64,000 nucleotides of DNA from Panagrolaimus kolymaensis (Eukaryota; Nematoda; Chromadorea; Rhabditida; Panagrolaimidae), in assembly GCA_028622995.1 (NCBI GenBank), contig JAJQJQ010000112.1, positions 1-64,000 on the forward strand, written 5' to 3'. The translations under genes and the position numbers were made by a program. Below the pieces are notes generated by a model. That model saw only the letters and a program-made list of their open reading frames with translations, did no database searches and was not told where the DNA came from. Positions 47,222-59,629 of this stretch are shown here, piece after piece; the stretch's first letter is position 1; each line of letters starts with the position of its first letter.

Positions 47222-47545
47222 AAATATAAAAAATATGGTTAACTGAAGAAGATCGCAAAGGTTAAAAAAGTGCGCCCTGTTTTTCTTCAACCTTTTTTTT
47301 GATTTGGCATTTAAAAATTTTTGAACAAAGAATAAATTTGAAAGAAAAGTCAGGGAAAAAAATCAGCCAAAAAAAAGAGAATGTTTTTTTAAAGAAAGCT
47401 AGTCAAAAAAAGGAATCGATTTTTTAAAGTGAAAAATGTTTTTCTTTTTAATTTCATGTTTAAAAGCTATAGTTTTTTGAATATTTTAAAAGATTTTCTT
47501 TATTTTCCATGCATGCTTATTATTCTATTACTTTTTCTCGCAGGT
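47222..47545. repeat. diverged direct repeat, unit 2
   Basis: Second copy of the repeat at 46660-47075, shortened by several deletions. Confidence 0.6.
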
Positions 47546-47593
47546 CAACCTAGCAAAATATTCGCTATTTCATCACCCATGAATCAAGCTTGA

Positions 47594-47824
47594 ATGGAGT
47601 CGTTTACGACCAAGTTCCAAGGGTGTCAACATCCAATTACCTCAACCAAATATAAAGTTATAGATAGATTCGGAATTGTACACTCTTGGAATAGATTACG
47701 AGAAATTAAATCACATAGTGACGATTACTACACCTGTATCCTTGAAGGAGGGGTGCAGGTAACACTTGTTGAAGAAGCATTTGTTAAACGAAACGCTCTA
47801 AATGTTTTGAGAGATGACTATTAG
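47594..47824 (+). CDS. possible small hypothetical protein or gene fragment (76 aa)
   Basis: A 76-codon open frame, less AT-rich than its flanks, with a protein-like composition (KYKVIDRFGIVHSWNRL, YYTCILEGGVQVTLVEE). No family is recognised. A TTTCTCGCAG acceptor 51 nt upstream suggests it could be a terminal exon, but a stop lies directly before the ATG in the same frame. It may be a decayed retroelement or gene fragment. Confidence 0.3.
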   Translation: MESFTTKFQGCQHPITSTKYKVIDRFGIVHSWNRLREIKSHSDDYYTCILEGGVQVTLVEEAFVKRNALNVLRDDY

Positions 47825-48011
47825 AAAAATACTTTTTCAATCGGGTAAAAAATCCCTCAATTTTAAATTTTAAAAAGCCAAAACGAATTTGTTCCTTTAA
47901 AAAATTTGCAGATTTCAAGTTAACCTTTTTTTGTAAACAACAAACATGAAAAAAACAAGAAAACAAAAATAATAAAAAATGATAATTCTTAATTCATATT
48001 ACCATGTTTAT

Positions 48012-50140
48012 TTACCACCTCGGCATTAAATGAACCACAAATTCTTCTGGAGTTGTTGTAGCTCCAACGATCCTCTTTCCTGTAATTGGTTTGGATGGAA
48101 TTTCAGTTAATTTAAATTGATTTAAAATATTTGCTGTAAATAAAAACATCTCCATTCTAGCCAATCCTTCACCCATACACGATCGTTTTCCAACACCAAA
48201 TGGAAAAACTTCGGGTTTTGAAAAGAATTTTCCATTTTCATCGATAAATCTTTCGGGTTTGAATGTTTTTGGATTATCGAAATATCTTTCATCCATGTGA
48301 ACCGTTGGAATGGAATCAACAATAATTGTATTTTCAGGAATTTTATACCCTTTAATTTCAATGCATTGAGTTGTTCGATGAAATAAATTTAATGGTCCAA
48401 CATTTGCAAATCGATGGACTTCAAGCACCACTGCATTAGTATAATGGAGATTGCTTTTATCATCAATGGTAATTAATCGGTCGCTACCAATAAATTTGTC
48501 TAGTTCATCGTGGATTTTTTGTTGGACATCTTGTCTTTGGGTAATGTAAACCATCGCCCATGCTAACGTGGTTGAAGTTGTTTCCTGTCCAGCGGACCAA
48601 AAATCCACTGCCATTCCAATTAATTGTCTATCACTAAAAGTTTTAATACTTTTATTATATTATAAATTGGTATCATATATCGATTTCTAAACTAAATAAG
48701 TATAAATATTTTCGTGTTTTTTTAATCGAAATAAAAATTTGGTTTTAATTTGAAAATTTTTTTTGAAGAAAAAAGCGAAAAAGTTTAAGAAGCTAAAATT
48801 AAAAAACGATTTTGCCCATTTTTGCTTCCATACTTTTGAACTTTATGAAACCTCGAAACAAAAAAAAATGTTTAAATTTAAAGTTTACTAAAAAAGCTAA
48901 CAAAATTTTGCTAAATTCACCAAAGATAAAACTGAAGGAAAAACTTACAAAAATAAATGATTTTTGACACCCTCCTTTTCGAGTTTCTTTTGTTGCTTTA
49001 AAAATGCTTCAACATAATCATTTGGTTCTTCATCGTCATCTTTAAATTTAAATTCTTCTTTATGTTTTTCAATGGATTTAGCGAAAAATAAATTCATTTG
49101 ATCACCATAAAATTTTGCTTCATTATACACCGAATTAACTAATGGCAAAAATCGATACCAATCATATCCTTTTTCAATTAATCGAATAAATAAATGACCT
49201 CCCAATTTCACTAAATTTTTGATAGCATTTTTAATCACATAAAAATCATCCTCCTGAAACATACAGATTTAACAAAGTTTGTGATTGAATATATTTTATT
49301 TAAAATAAGAATTTAAAATATGCATTTTAATTTTTCGGAATTAGTTTAAAAAAATGTAATTCGGAAAGAATTCTGTCTTTAGATACAGAAATCTTTAAAA
49401 TTTTGAATACCCTAAAAATGCAAGAGAAGAAAATTTATTAACTTCTAACTCTAATACTCGTATTTTTGTTTTTGATAGCGAAAAAATTAAATTATCTTCG
49501 CGGTGAGGCTTTTCAAGTTTGGTTTGCCTTTTCTGGTCTTCATATAAAAAATTAAATTAATAAATCTTACTTTATCAAATCGATATCCCAAAACAATGGA
49601 ATTAATTATGCTTCCAACAGCTCGATCAATATATTTGTAAATATTTATTTCTCTATTACTGTTTTTCATTTCATTTTTAACAGCATCCAATAAATATGAA
49701 ATTTCATTTAAAACTTTTTGTTGCATTATATCTTTTCCTATTCCTAAATCTCTCAAAACTCGTAAACCAAATTTTCGATGTTCTTTCCAAATTCCACCAT
49801 CCGTAAATACAACTCCATAGCCTCCAGCAGATAATTGGGAAAGCATGGATTTGGGTTCTCTACCGGATACAGCCTCGCCATTTTTAACAAAAATTTCATA
49901 AATCGTTGGAAAATCATTCACAGAAATAACCGGGGTTTCACCAAACCAAATTGTATGTAAATCTCCATAAGTATTTTTGAACTTTTGAATGGCTTCTTCG
50001 ACTCCATAATATCCGATTTCGGGAAGATTTCCAAGAAATGGTAAAGGAATTGGCCCTGGAGGAAAATTTCGACGTTTCCAATAAAAATGATAAAATAAAA
50101 AAGTTGTAAAGAAAAATAAACCAAAATACAATAATAACAT
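48012..50140 (-). CDS. cytochrome P450 (CYP33-like), full length
   Basis: Three exons (50140-49571, 49253-48949, 48633-48012) join to 498 residues. The order of P450 landmarks is complete: N-terminal membrane anchor (LLLYFGLFFFTTFLFY), proline hinge PPGPIPLPFLGN, I-helix AGQETTST, K-helix EVHR, PERF motif and haem-binding FPFGVGKRSCMGEG with the proximal Cys. It should be an ER-membrane monooxygenase for xenobiotics or lipids. The motifs fit nematode CYP33/CYP2-clan enzymes; the exact subfamily needs a tree. Confidence 0.92.
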
Positions 50141-50935
50141 TTTGGCGGTTTTCCAAAGTTTATTTATTAATGTAGTTTAGAATCTTTTTGCTTTTTTTGC
50201 GACATTTTATAGTGGAAAAGTTTACACTATAAATATTTGATAAGTTCAAAAAACCAAAAAAAATTTAATTAATCAAAACCCAACTTTTTTTTTCATCGCA
50301 AAAAATGATATAAAAAACAAATGTATGAAAAAAAAGAGAAAAAGAATGTTACCTCTTTTCTACAGATTTTTACAAAGTTTTATTTTGAGTAATGATTGTC
50401 GTCGTTAACTTTACATTTTTAATAAAGCCATTAAAGATTCGAGCAAGCCATCAAACCTTTTCTTTTCCAAACTAACTCCATTTTTTTGATTTTTTTTTCT
50501 TTCTCAAACATAGTAAAAATTTTTCATTGGAGCCAAAATTTGGCAACAATATTACTTTTCACCCAAGATCGATGATAACCATAAAATACAATACTTTTAA
50601 TAAAGAAATAATAAAACAAAAAAAATAAGTTTTTTAAAGTTAAATTTAAATATTTTAATTAATAAAAATGCATGTAAGATGGTGTTTATGATCGATCAAT
50701 AAAAATAAATTATGAATTTTAGAGTTTTGTTTTTGTCCTTTTGCTTCAAAAAAATTTTCTTTGTGACTTTGTTTTAATTTTTTTTATTCATCCATCGAAA
50801 GCTGCAATAAACTTTTTTTGTTATACAAAAATCAAAACTTTGTTGTTTTTTATTTTTTTTTATTTTATTCGTCAAAGTAAAAACAAAAAACAGTAAAAAA
50901 ATACAAAGCAGCTTCGTTAAATATTTTTTTGGAAT
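50141..50935. other. intergenic region, nothing recognised
   Basis: AT-rich sequence between the P450 start and the DUF4139 gene's 3' end. Confidence 0.5.
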
Positions 50936-52241
50936 TTATTCTTCTTGAAACTTTTCATAATATCGAAGGGTTTCAGATGGTGGATAATCAATCGACCATT
51001 TAACCATAAAATCCGTTTCATGTTCAGCTTTAATTTTTTCCGTCCAAAAAAGATTATTTAAATCATCCATTGTTGCTCCAATTGTGGGTAATTTATGGAC
51101 ATTATTGCTGTTGCTGATATCTTCTTCAAGGTTTGTTGGTGTTTTTGGCACTGGGGTTGGAATAATTTCGGGTGAAATAACACGAACTCGAATTTTTTCA
51201 TCCGTGGATTTTGGAATGCTTTCGTGAAGAGTAATCAAAATAGGTTCGGCTCTTTTCGTATTTTTGACAATAATTCGTTGCTCAGTGGTGGAATTCAAAT
51301 TTTTGGTTATCATTCCTGTCTAAAATTTTTTTTGTTTATTATTACAACTTTAATTTTCTTTTTTACAGGATAAATGTCTTATTTTTTTACATTTTTAGTT
51401 TGAAAGATTTTAGACTTTAAAAGTTTTCTTTCTTCTTACCTGAGTTTGGAATTTATGTTTTGGTTTATAAATAACTTTGATAGCTTTATCCACACCCAAA
51501 GGAACATCAAATTTCTCTCCACACGAAGTAGATTTAAGATCGATTTTTGTTGACATTGAATTATTTAAATATACAGTAGCTGGGCCCGAAATCAGCGGAT
51601 AGTCACTATCATTTATCACGGAAGTCATTAAAAAGACATTAGTATTTTTCTTTGGAACGCAATGATGATGAAGTTGAGCGGTAAGATTTTCAATTGTAAT
51701 AGTTACTTTGTGATCTGTACTATCGGATGGAATAGTTTTCTTGGAAGGAATGGTAAAAGTTGTGGCGAGAACGTCCTCTTCTGCTTCGGTTGTATAATGT
51801 TTCATAGGTCCACCCGAACATGGAGCAGATTTGCGTGCAACTTTTGTAGCTAATTGTTTTCTTGGAGGATTTTTAGATCCGGGTTTTCTACCACGGTTTG
51901 AACGATCACGGTGTACACGATGATGATTATCGGAATCGCTGCTGCTATCAGATGATGATGGACGATAAAATTCAACCATGGTTGTGCCAATTTCAGGCAA
52001 ATTTCCTCCCAATGCCGGTTGAGCAGTCGAAAGAGAAAGTTCCACATTATTCCAATCTTCTCCACTATCTTGACTTATTTTTCCATAATAACTTAAAATC
52101 ATTTTATGTTGATCTTTTACACTTTTTACACGAATATCATATGCGGCTGACCAATTTGCGTCATTAACTTGATAAGTGAGATTTAATTCGGCTTCCTTGA
52201 TTTCTTTTTTAGTTTCATTTTCAATTTCGATTGAAATTATG
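50936..52241 (-). CDS. DUF4139 protein carrying a histone H3 tail mimic, 5' end not found
   Basis: Exons 52241-51440 and 51319-50936 join in frame (395 codons visible). The DUF4139 fold is clear: LNLTYQVNDANWSAAYDIRV, YYGKISQDSGEDWNNVELSL, VFLMTSVINDSDYPLISGPA and VKNTKRAEPILITLHESIP. A serine/aspartate-rich loop (SSSDSSSDSDN) leads to an AT-hook-like RGRKPGSKN and then PRKQLATKVARKSAPCSGG (51865-51809). This copies histone H3 residues 16-34 with three changes. The usual N-terminal DUF4140 half is not found: upstream sequence to 52430 contains stops in all frames and only a possible mini-exon. The gene may have a distant 5' exon or be truncated. The function of the family is poorly known; a chromatin link is inference from the mimic. 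Confidence 0.8.
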
Positions 52242-52259
52242 CTAAAAATTTTATATTAG

Positions 52260-54315
52260 TCTCTTTAAAAATTTTTATGCTTTAAAAACTAAAAAATTTA
52301 ATATATTTTAACTTACAATTTCTCTTCACTATTTCTTCAACACTAGGTGAACATTATTTTGTAACCACTGCTTACAAAATGCTAAAAAATATAATATTTT
52401 TCTTTATGATTTTTACCGATGATACACCATTTATTCCTTACTAATAACAAATTCTTTTCTGAAGCAATAATTTTAATGTTTGTCATAATTTTTGATAGCA
52501 TAATTTATTTTCTATTTAGTTTTTGGTTTTCTAAATTTTTTTCTTTTTATTTCTTTGAGCCTCATTTTATGAATTAAAAAAGTGAAATAATAACGTGAAA
52601 GGTTACATAAAGTGCAACAACAAAACACCTGCGATATTTTTTTTATTTTTTATTGCGTAATAAGTTTCATTTTCTGATCAAAGATACATAAAAAAAAACG
52701 ACTTTGATTTATTTGTTTGTTGTTTTGGTAGATCTCTTTTTTCTTCTAATTTTATGTTTGGAACTGAGAACCAACCTCTTTCAAATAAAATCAAATGTCA
52801 AAAGTGTACTTTCTCTTTCTTTTCTTTTTTCTCGTGCAATCAAAAATTCACCACTCATCTTTTTTTGGATGATTTTCATCTCTGTAATTGGCTATTTAAT
52901 TTCTTTTTTCACAAACTGTTCTAACTCTGATAATTAATATCTGTAAGAAAAATAAATATGTAAATTAAAAAAAATTAAAAATTTTTATTAACAATATCTT
53001 TTTAAATTAAACAAATAGCATTTACAACTACATACATAAATTTTCAGAGGAAACTAAATGTACAATACATTTTATTTTATTTTTCCATAAGTCATTTGCT
53101 GAGATGAGAAAAGTATTGATTGAGTAAAGTAAATAAACCATAATAAATAAATAAGGGATAGAAAACCCGTTTTTGAATTCAACTTTCTTATAGATAAAAA
53201 GTTTACGTCATTTGGAGTCTAACTAATATTGAAGATGTAAAGCTTGAAATACGGAGATATAATATGTATATTGGATGTTCGGTTGTTAAAATAATATTAA
53301 GCTCGTTTATGAGAAGTTTTCTAAATCTTCCAAAATAACATAAAGACAACTGACAAACATATTTAATTGAAGAGTAAAAAATGAGTAATTGGAGCAAATA
53401 AAGTTGGTGTAGATTGGTTGATTGGATTGAATCTGATTTTTTTAAACAAATTTTCGTCGGTTTTATACTATGATTTTTTCGAGTATTCATTTATGTTTAC
53501 ATGTTTTGAAGAAAGAATGGAATCGTCTCGTCTCGTCTATTCTTTCTCCCTTTATTTTTTTTTGTTTTTGTTATTGACCATCGTCGCCACCTTCTTCTTC
53601 GCCTTGTTTTTCTAATATTTTCAAAAAACCGAAAAACACTTTTTTCTAAGTACTTTTTTGGGTCCTTAATTAATTAGTTTGGTCTTTCACACATATTTTT
53701 GTTGTTTTTGTTGATTGGTTTATGTTAGTTTTTTTAAAGAAAAGGGATGATGTTAAAAATAGATTTTTTGATCATAAAAGGAGAAAGAATAAAACTCACG
53801 TCACTTTTTATTATTATTTGAAGGTGGTTAGTAAATATATGTATTTGTTTCTATGTTTCTTATTTTTGATGATGACGAAAAATTTATTAAGAAATAATAG
53901 AAAGTATGTAAATATTATGAATATTTTTTTACCATTATGAAACTGAATCTGTTTGGGATTAATTCATATTTTTTTGTCCCCAACAGATGCCAACAAAACC
54001 ACAATTGCAGAAAGCATAACGGCTGCGTTAATAATATGGATAAAAGTGACCTGAAGAAAGAAAAAAGAGAGGGTTTAACCAATTTATTTTTGCCATTCAT
54101 TTTTTTGGTGACATTTTTTTGTGCCTGCCTGCTTGCTGACCTTTGTTAGTGCGTTGTTGGCTTATTTATCCTTAAGTTATTTTCTAGTGACCCCCTAAAT
54201 TAAGTTAATCTCAAAACGAAAAAGAATTGTGTAAAAGTTGTAAACAAGATGAGATAAAGAAGAAAAAAGTTAATATGTCATTCATTTATATTTTTTTTGT
54301 GGAAGTTAAACCTAA
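52260..54315. other. intergenic region
   Basis: No supported gene. It contains the dispersed repeat at 52588-52945. Open frames here are Phe/Leu/Lys-rich and have no family motif. Confidence 0.45.
52588..52945 (+). repeat. dispersed repeat, copy 1 (about 350 bp)
   Basis: Parallels 56884-57250 in order: AAAGTGCAACAACAAAA, GACTTTGATTTATTTG with TTTGTTGTTTTG, AAGTG(T/C)ACTTTCTCTTT and CTAACTCTGATAATTA. Both copies happen to contain an open frame starting MIYLFVVL, which is probably incidental. Confidence 0.7.
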
Positions 54316-56728
54316 ATGTCTACTCAAAAAAAGAAAATTGATCGAAAAGGTGGCAGTAATCGTGAATATTCTAAATTAATTTTGGATTTAAAAAATAAAT
54401 TAATTAACGCTGTGAATGAAAAAAAATCAGAAATTTATGATGAATTCAGTCAAAATTATTTAATGTCAAAAACTTTTTGGTATAAAAGATTCCACAATGA
54501 TAGTGAAAAATTGTTTAACAACAAAAATTATGCTGTAAAATTTTTTCAACAAAAGTATTATCATTTTTGTTATGAGGACGTTATCGATTACACATATAAT
54601 GAATTTTTATATGTATATGCAAGTTTTTTGAAATCGATTTGGAATTTTTTTTAAATTAAAAGTTTATAGAATTTAAGACCCAAATTGTTACATGAATCAT
54701 GGATATATCCCACTGGAGATAATTCCGATCTTCTTACTTCCGATCATCCTTTAATGATAAAAAGTCTTCAATTTTCCAAATATCCTCATTCAAACATTCA
54801 GAAATTTTTAATGTGGTATGAAGAAAGTTCAAGTTAGTTTTTTTCTTTGTAAAAAACAAAAAATTATGAATAATCCAAAAACTTTAAGCTGGTCCAATTC
54901 CTAAAACACTTTTGAAGCAATGTGAAAAAATGAAAAAGTACTATTTGAAAATTAAATCATCAGAAAATAATTTGGAACAATGGATTGAATGTTTACAAGA
55001 ATCAGAAGACCCTGAATTTGTAAGACAAAATATTGAAAACCCAATTGGCCAGAAGTTGGGTAACAAAAAATTATGGAAGCTTTATATAGAATATTTGAGA
55101 AAAATTAATAATCCAAAAGAAATGCTGCAAGTTTATTCCAAATATTGTCGATTCTTTTTGGATGACGAAGATATGAGAGAAAAATATAAAAAGGAAGTAG
55201 AAACATATGGACCCCCGGTTTATGTTCCATGGAAAAATCTTTTTGATTTTGAATGCTCAGCTTTGCCACCCGAAAATATTCTAGAAAATTCTCGTGAATT
55301 GCTTTTAGGATGGCAACAACAAAATATAACTGATGATAGAATTTATCTTTATCCTGAAAATGGGTATAAGCCCGAAATATATCCCAATTCTCTTCCATCT
55401 ATGAACCCTTCAATAATTAAAAACTTTTTTGGAAATAATTCTAAATGTCTAAAACAACATTGGCCTTTTCCGATGCCTCTCATTCGTTTTATTGTAAACA
55501 AAGCTAGACCAGAAATTTCTCAAAAAATTCAACACACTTGTAAATGGTTTTATTTAGATAAACCAAAAATTTATTGTCATCGGCTAAATTATACTGATAC
55601 TTCAAATTACATGGATGATGAAAATCTTCACTTCCTCAATCAATCGCTACAATTTGGTTGGACCTTCGTTAATTCTGCTTTGAAACCTTACAACAACAAA
55701 AAGTTGGTTATCAAAATGTCTTTACAAATAACAAGGGATTCAAATCAACTTCCTCGAACTTTTTTATCCATTTGCATTCAAAATTATATTTATGAATGCG
55801 AGTTAAAGTATATTTGTGTTATCAGCCAAGATATTTCTGAACAAGAATTTCAATTTTTATGTGGTCGAGGAAATGTTGAGAAATTTCATTTTCGTCTTTC
55901 AACCATTTGTAATTCAAATGAAACCCAAATACCTTTAGAACGCATGTTAATGCTTCTACCACGAATTCGTTATTTTGTGTAAGTTATTATGATAATTTTA
56001 AAGCCATATTTTTTCTCTAAAAAGGATCTTCGTCTAAAAATTAAAAAAAAATCTTTATGTACAAAATTTGTCTGATTTTTTAGCCTTAATATGTTTTTAA
56101 GGTTGTTAAATGGGTTGTCAAATTTCCCAGGAAATAGAAAAATTGAGAAATTTTACAGAAAATTTTCTTTGGCAAAACCTTACAAAGTCTAACAAAAAGT
56201 TACAAAACTTTTTATTGGAATTTTGCTTACTTTGTTACTTAAACTTTGTAAGACTTAGTAGCGGGAAAATTCACGGCAAATTTTTTTTGACTTTAAAATG
56301 TCCCGAAATATTAAGAAAGGCCTGGAATCTTAAAAAATATTTCATTTATTTACTTTTATACAGTATTTACTAAACTTTTTCTTTTCAGATTTTGTCCACG
56401 TTTTTCTGATGAATTACCAACCCAAAATAAATTATCACAACTCAAATTACGCCATAAATTAAATTTTTTCGTTTTGTTTGAAATTAACAATGAAATAGAT
56501 GCCAGTGATTTTACTAATTTTATAAAAGTATACTTAAAATTCATAATTTAGTTTAGAAAAGTTATTTTTAATTTTTAGTTGAATGCTGCTCCAAATTGTT
56601 TCATACATTTAAGATTTTGTGCAAGTGTTAATACAATTGAACCATTGCAAAAAGCAGCGGAAATTATGTTCAAAAACTGGAAACCAAACAAAGAAAAGCC
56701 GAGAAGTCATATTCGAATTGAAATTTAA
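54316..56728 (+). CDS. HAT-repeat (PRP39-like) protein with F-box-like C-terminal half
   Basis: Exons 54316-54612, 54670-54832, 54889-55978, 56389-56527 and 56579-56728 join to 612 residues. The first 250 residues are helical. They include NKKLWKLYIEYLRKINNPKE and VYSKYCRFFLDDEDMREKYK, which look like half-a-TPR (HAT) repeats of RNA-processing factors such as PRP39. From about residue 330 the text PFPMPLIRFIVNKA followed by ISQKIQHTCKWFYL resembles the F-box-like start of a lineage-specific nematode family. Exon 3 (1090 nt) has no stop. The 410-nt intron 4 is unusually long here and holds repeated CTTACAAAG/CTTTGTAAG motifs. A role in splicing or ubiquitin ligation is only inference. Confidence 0.65.
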
Positions 56729-56883
56729 AAATTTTTTATTTACGTATTTTATCGAGGTTTCCTGTTATTTTTTTTAAAATATAGTGTGGTTTATTTCCTC
56801 TTTACCTTTTTTTTGTTTCATGATTTTTTTATTTTGTTTTTCCATGGTCACTTTTTGAATAAATTAAAAAAAAATCTTTAACA

Positions 56884-57250
56884 AGAAAAGGTCACATAAA
56901 GTGCAACAACAAAATGCGTATGCTATTTCTATTTTGTTTTTTTGTTTTGTTTTTCTGATGAGTAATTTTTTTTATTTCCTGTTGCGCAATCGATTTCATT
57001 TTTGTATCATGGCTACAATAAAATAAAACAACTTTGATTTATTTGTTTGTTGTTTTGTTCGTTTCATTTTTGATTATTGTTTTGAAGAAAAAAAATAAAC
57101 CTTTTTCAATAAAACCCAATATAAAAAAGGTTAAAAAGTGCACTTTCTCTTTTTATCGCGCAGTAATAGATTCCTCCGCCATAATACTTGGCAAATTTTT
57201 ATCTCTGCACTTGCTCATTTATTTTCTTAACAAACTGACCTAACTCTGAT
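56884..57250 (+). repeat. dispersed repeat, copy 2
   Basis: Second copy of the repeat at 52588-52945, lying 200 bp before the start of the gene at 57448. It may act as that gene's promoter region. Confidence 0.7.
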
Positions 57251-57447
57251 TATTATTACTATATTCTATTTAAAAAAAAGTCATTTTAAAAACCTTTTTC
57301 TTTTTGAAATAAATAAATTCACAAAAACGGAATATTTCAATATTTGTATTTTTACCTTTCCTTTTTCCGCGTCTGTTTCCTTGTAATTATTTAGTTTTTT
57401 TTGTTTTTATTATTATTAATAAGCAATATTTCCTAAAAAATTTAGAG

Positions 57448-58047
57448 ATGGATGATTATCTCATTTATATAAATCAAATAGCTACTTATTTTCGTGATTG
57501 CGAAGAGAATGTAAAATCAAAAATTCAATCTAAAATGAAAAATCAAACTTTTGATGATGTGTTTGCGTTGCAAACAATGTTGGGTAAAATTTACTTTAAA
57601 TTCGAAACATTTATTTGGATTAAAAAATTTATTATTTGAATTTTAGAAAAATGTGCCGCAAATACAGCAAACAACCAGCAATTAAAAATGGATTTGGAAA
57701 AACATGAAATTCCAGAAAAATTGAAAAAAATTGTTGAAATTTTGTCTAAAACCCATAAACATACATGGAACCTTGATGTATCCAAACAAGGAAGCTACAG
57801 TTTTTTTCGTTGCATTCATGAAGAAAAAAAGTGGAATAGTGCCATAGGCAAATTTGGAATTATGTCTTATGGAGTTTTAAAAGGTATTCTCATGTTTGGA
57901 ATTCCTATTTTATTTGCTGCTGGCGATGTTATTGAAATAAGTTTACATGCGAGAGAAATGGGAAAAGAATTAACGGAAATTGTGCAAGAAATTGAAAATG
58001 TTTATAAACAAACTCATTCTTTATTGGCGTATGCAAATTTATTATAA
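57448..58047 (+). CDS. hypothetical protein with one hydrophobic segment (178 aa)
   Basis: Exons 57448-57583 and 57647-58047 join in frame to 178 residues. The protein is mostly helical and charged (KMDLEKHEIPEKLKKIVEIL). It has one hydrophobic segment near residues 130-150 (GVLKGILMFGIPILFAAGD) and a helical tail (MGKELTEIVQEIENVYKQ). No signal peptide is seen. The family is not recognised. It could be a small membrane-associated protein. Confidence 0.6.
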
Positions 58048-58115
58048 AAATTAAAAGTTTTAATCATTTTAAATACAAAAAATAACAAACTTTCGGATAT
58101 AAATGAAAAGTTTAT

Positions 58116-59293
58116 TTATTCAAATTCTTTACAACAAAATTGACAGAGACTTGGTTTATTCAAATAATTATGTCCAATATAGGAAACGCAAGCGTTTTGA
58201 GGTGTAAATGGTACACCTTCATACATAAGTGTTTGATCGTTTCGAAGAATGAAAGAGCCAACTATCGCTGCCCTCAAAGGACTTAAATAATCATAGAAAC
58301 CATGCTCAGTTATTTCTGAATAAGCCATCGCAATGAAAATATCTTTATCACCTTGAGGAAGAGTAACATTGCACCTCAATTGAGAATCCTCTGCACTGAA
58401 AATAACAACTTATGTACGGTTTTAGAATTTATTCTAAATTCTATGAATTATTTTTCAAAAAAAAAAACAGACCTTCCGCATTCTTTTATGCCATTAAAAA
58501 AATATCCTAGATAAGGATATCCGCTTACAAATGTATAATTTCCTTGTGTTTGTAGTTGATTTCCATTTAAGGTGTAATTCATAGAAGATGAAGCAAATAC
58601 CGTGTTATCGCCATTATAAAAAATTAAATCACTTTGAAATCGTTTGCATCGAGGAGCACGGGGAGCTTTGGGAGCTGGAGTCATTTTAGTGCAACATAAT
58701 GTTTGATCAACCTTTATAGAATCCCATTCCAAACTCCATAAATGACAAGGTTCATCCACACTGAATAAAGTTCCGTCAAAGGGTTTTATACCTCCATTTG
58801 ATACATAACCAACAGCATATCCCAATACATACATAGCTGTACTCGACGGATCTGATTTAACAAAAGATGAGGAAAAAATAGCTAATGGATCAAATTGATT
58901 CAAATCAAAATTATATGGAGCGGTTACGTTGTCATTACATTGTCTATTGATGTTGTCATAACAGAAATTATAGGATGTAAGGTTATGAGTTAAATCATGA
59001 GCTTCCACATCGCTAACTCGAATATAGTAATCTTGAGTTTTGCTATCTTTGAATAACATCATTTTAGCAAAAATAGTGACATTTGGAAAAGGATCTTGTC
59101 CTTGATAAAAATTCAAATAAGTTTGATTAAATGTAATTTCCGTGCAAATCATTGGCTCAATTTCATTTTCTCCTCCTCCTCCTCTTTGTGATGATAGTAG
59201 AAAAGGAATCAAAGGATGTTGGAACGTTAATAAAGGAAAAAATAGCAACAAAATAAACCATACAACAACAAAAGTTATCATTTTTGCCGCCAT
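58116..59293 (-). CDS. secreted Cys-rich glycoprotein, paralogue A
   Basis: Exons 59293-58473 and 58395-58116 join to 366 residues. A signal peptide (ITFVVVWFILLLFFPLLTF) is followed by a body with many Asn-X-Ser/Thr sites and conserved cysteines (PMICTE, FCYDNINRQC, VDEPCHLWSLEWD, CCTKMTPAPKAP, RCKRF, RCNVTL). It ends with QFCCKEFE. There is no transmembrane segment after the signal. The family is not recognised. Its twin on the + strand starts 337 bp away, head to head, and the two second exons are almost identical. Confidence 0.75.
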
Positions 59294-59629
59294 AACCAGT
59301 GAGATAAAATAGTTTCTTCAGAAATGAAAAAACAAAAAAATGCAAAAAATGCCAACAAACAAGGGTCAATGGACATTCGTTAAAAATGGCGCGTTATACA
59401 TCTTTTGTTTCATGAACCAAGCAAAAAAGAAAATACGTATATTGTGGGTCAACATTAGCAATAGAGATCATTTTTGGCACAGCATGATATACATATGTGT
59501 GGATGGCTCTTTGGACATTTTCCAAGTGAGCGCCATTTTTTTTTATTCATTGCGACTCACATTTTTGCATATATTTTTTTCTTCTTCATTTTTGCAACAT
59601 CAGTTTTGGTTTCTGTGGCTTTGGCAACA
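59294..59629. promoter_or_regulatory. shared intergenic region of a divergent gene pair
   Basis: A 336-bp space between the starts of two head-to-head paralogues; both promoters must lie here. No specific binding site was recognised. The + strand frame is open upstream of 59630, but the preferred ATG gives a proper signal peptide. Confidence 0.5.

Larger units (their letters stand above)
46148..47593. other. intergenic region with an old direct repeat
   Basis: AT-rich. Two diverged direct repeats occupy about 46660-47075 and 47222-47545. No other feature is supported. A 32-codon frame at 46333-46431 is too short to call. Confidence 0.4.

Noticed and set aside
56110..56373. 87-codon frame in intron 4 of the HAT gene
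   Set aside because: It lies between good splice sites that keep the main frame and has repeat-like content.
59474..59629. Upstream extension of secreted paralogue B
   Set aside because: The added residues have no counterpart in paralogue A and would bury the signal peptide.
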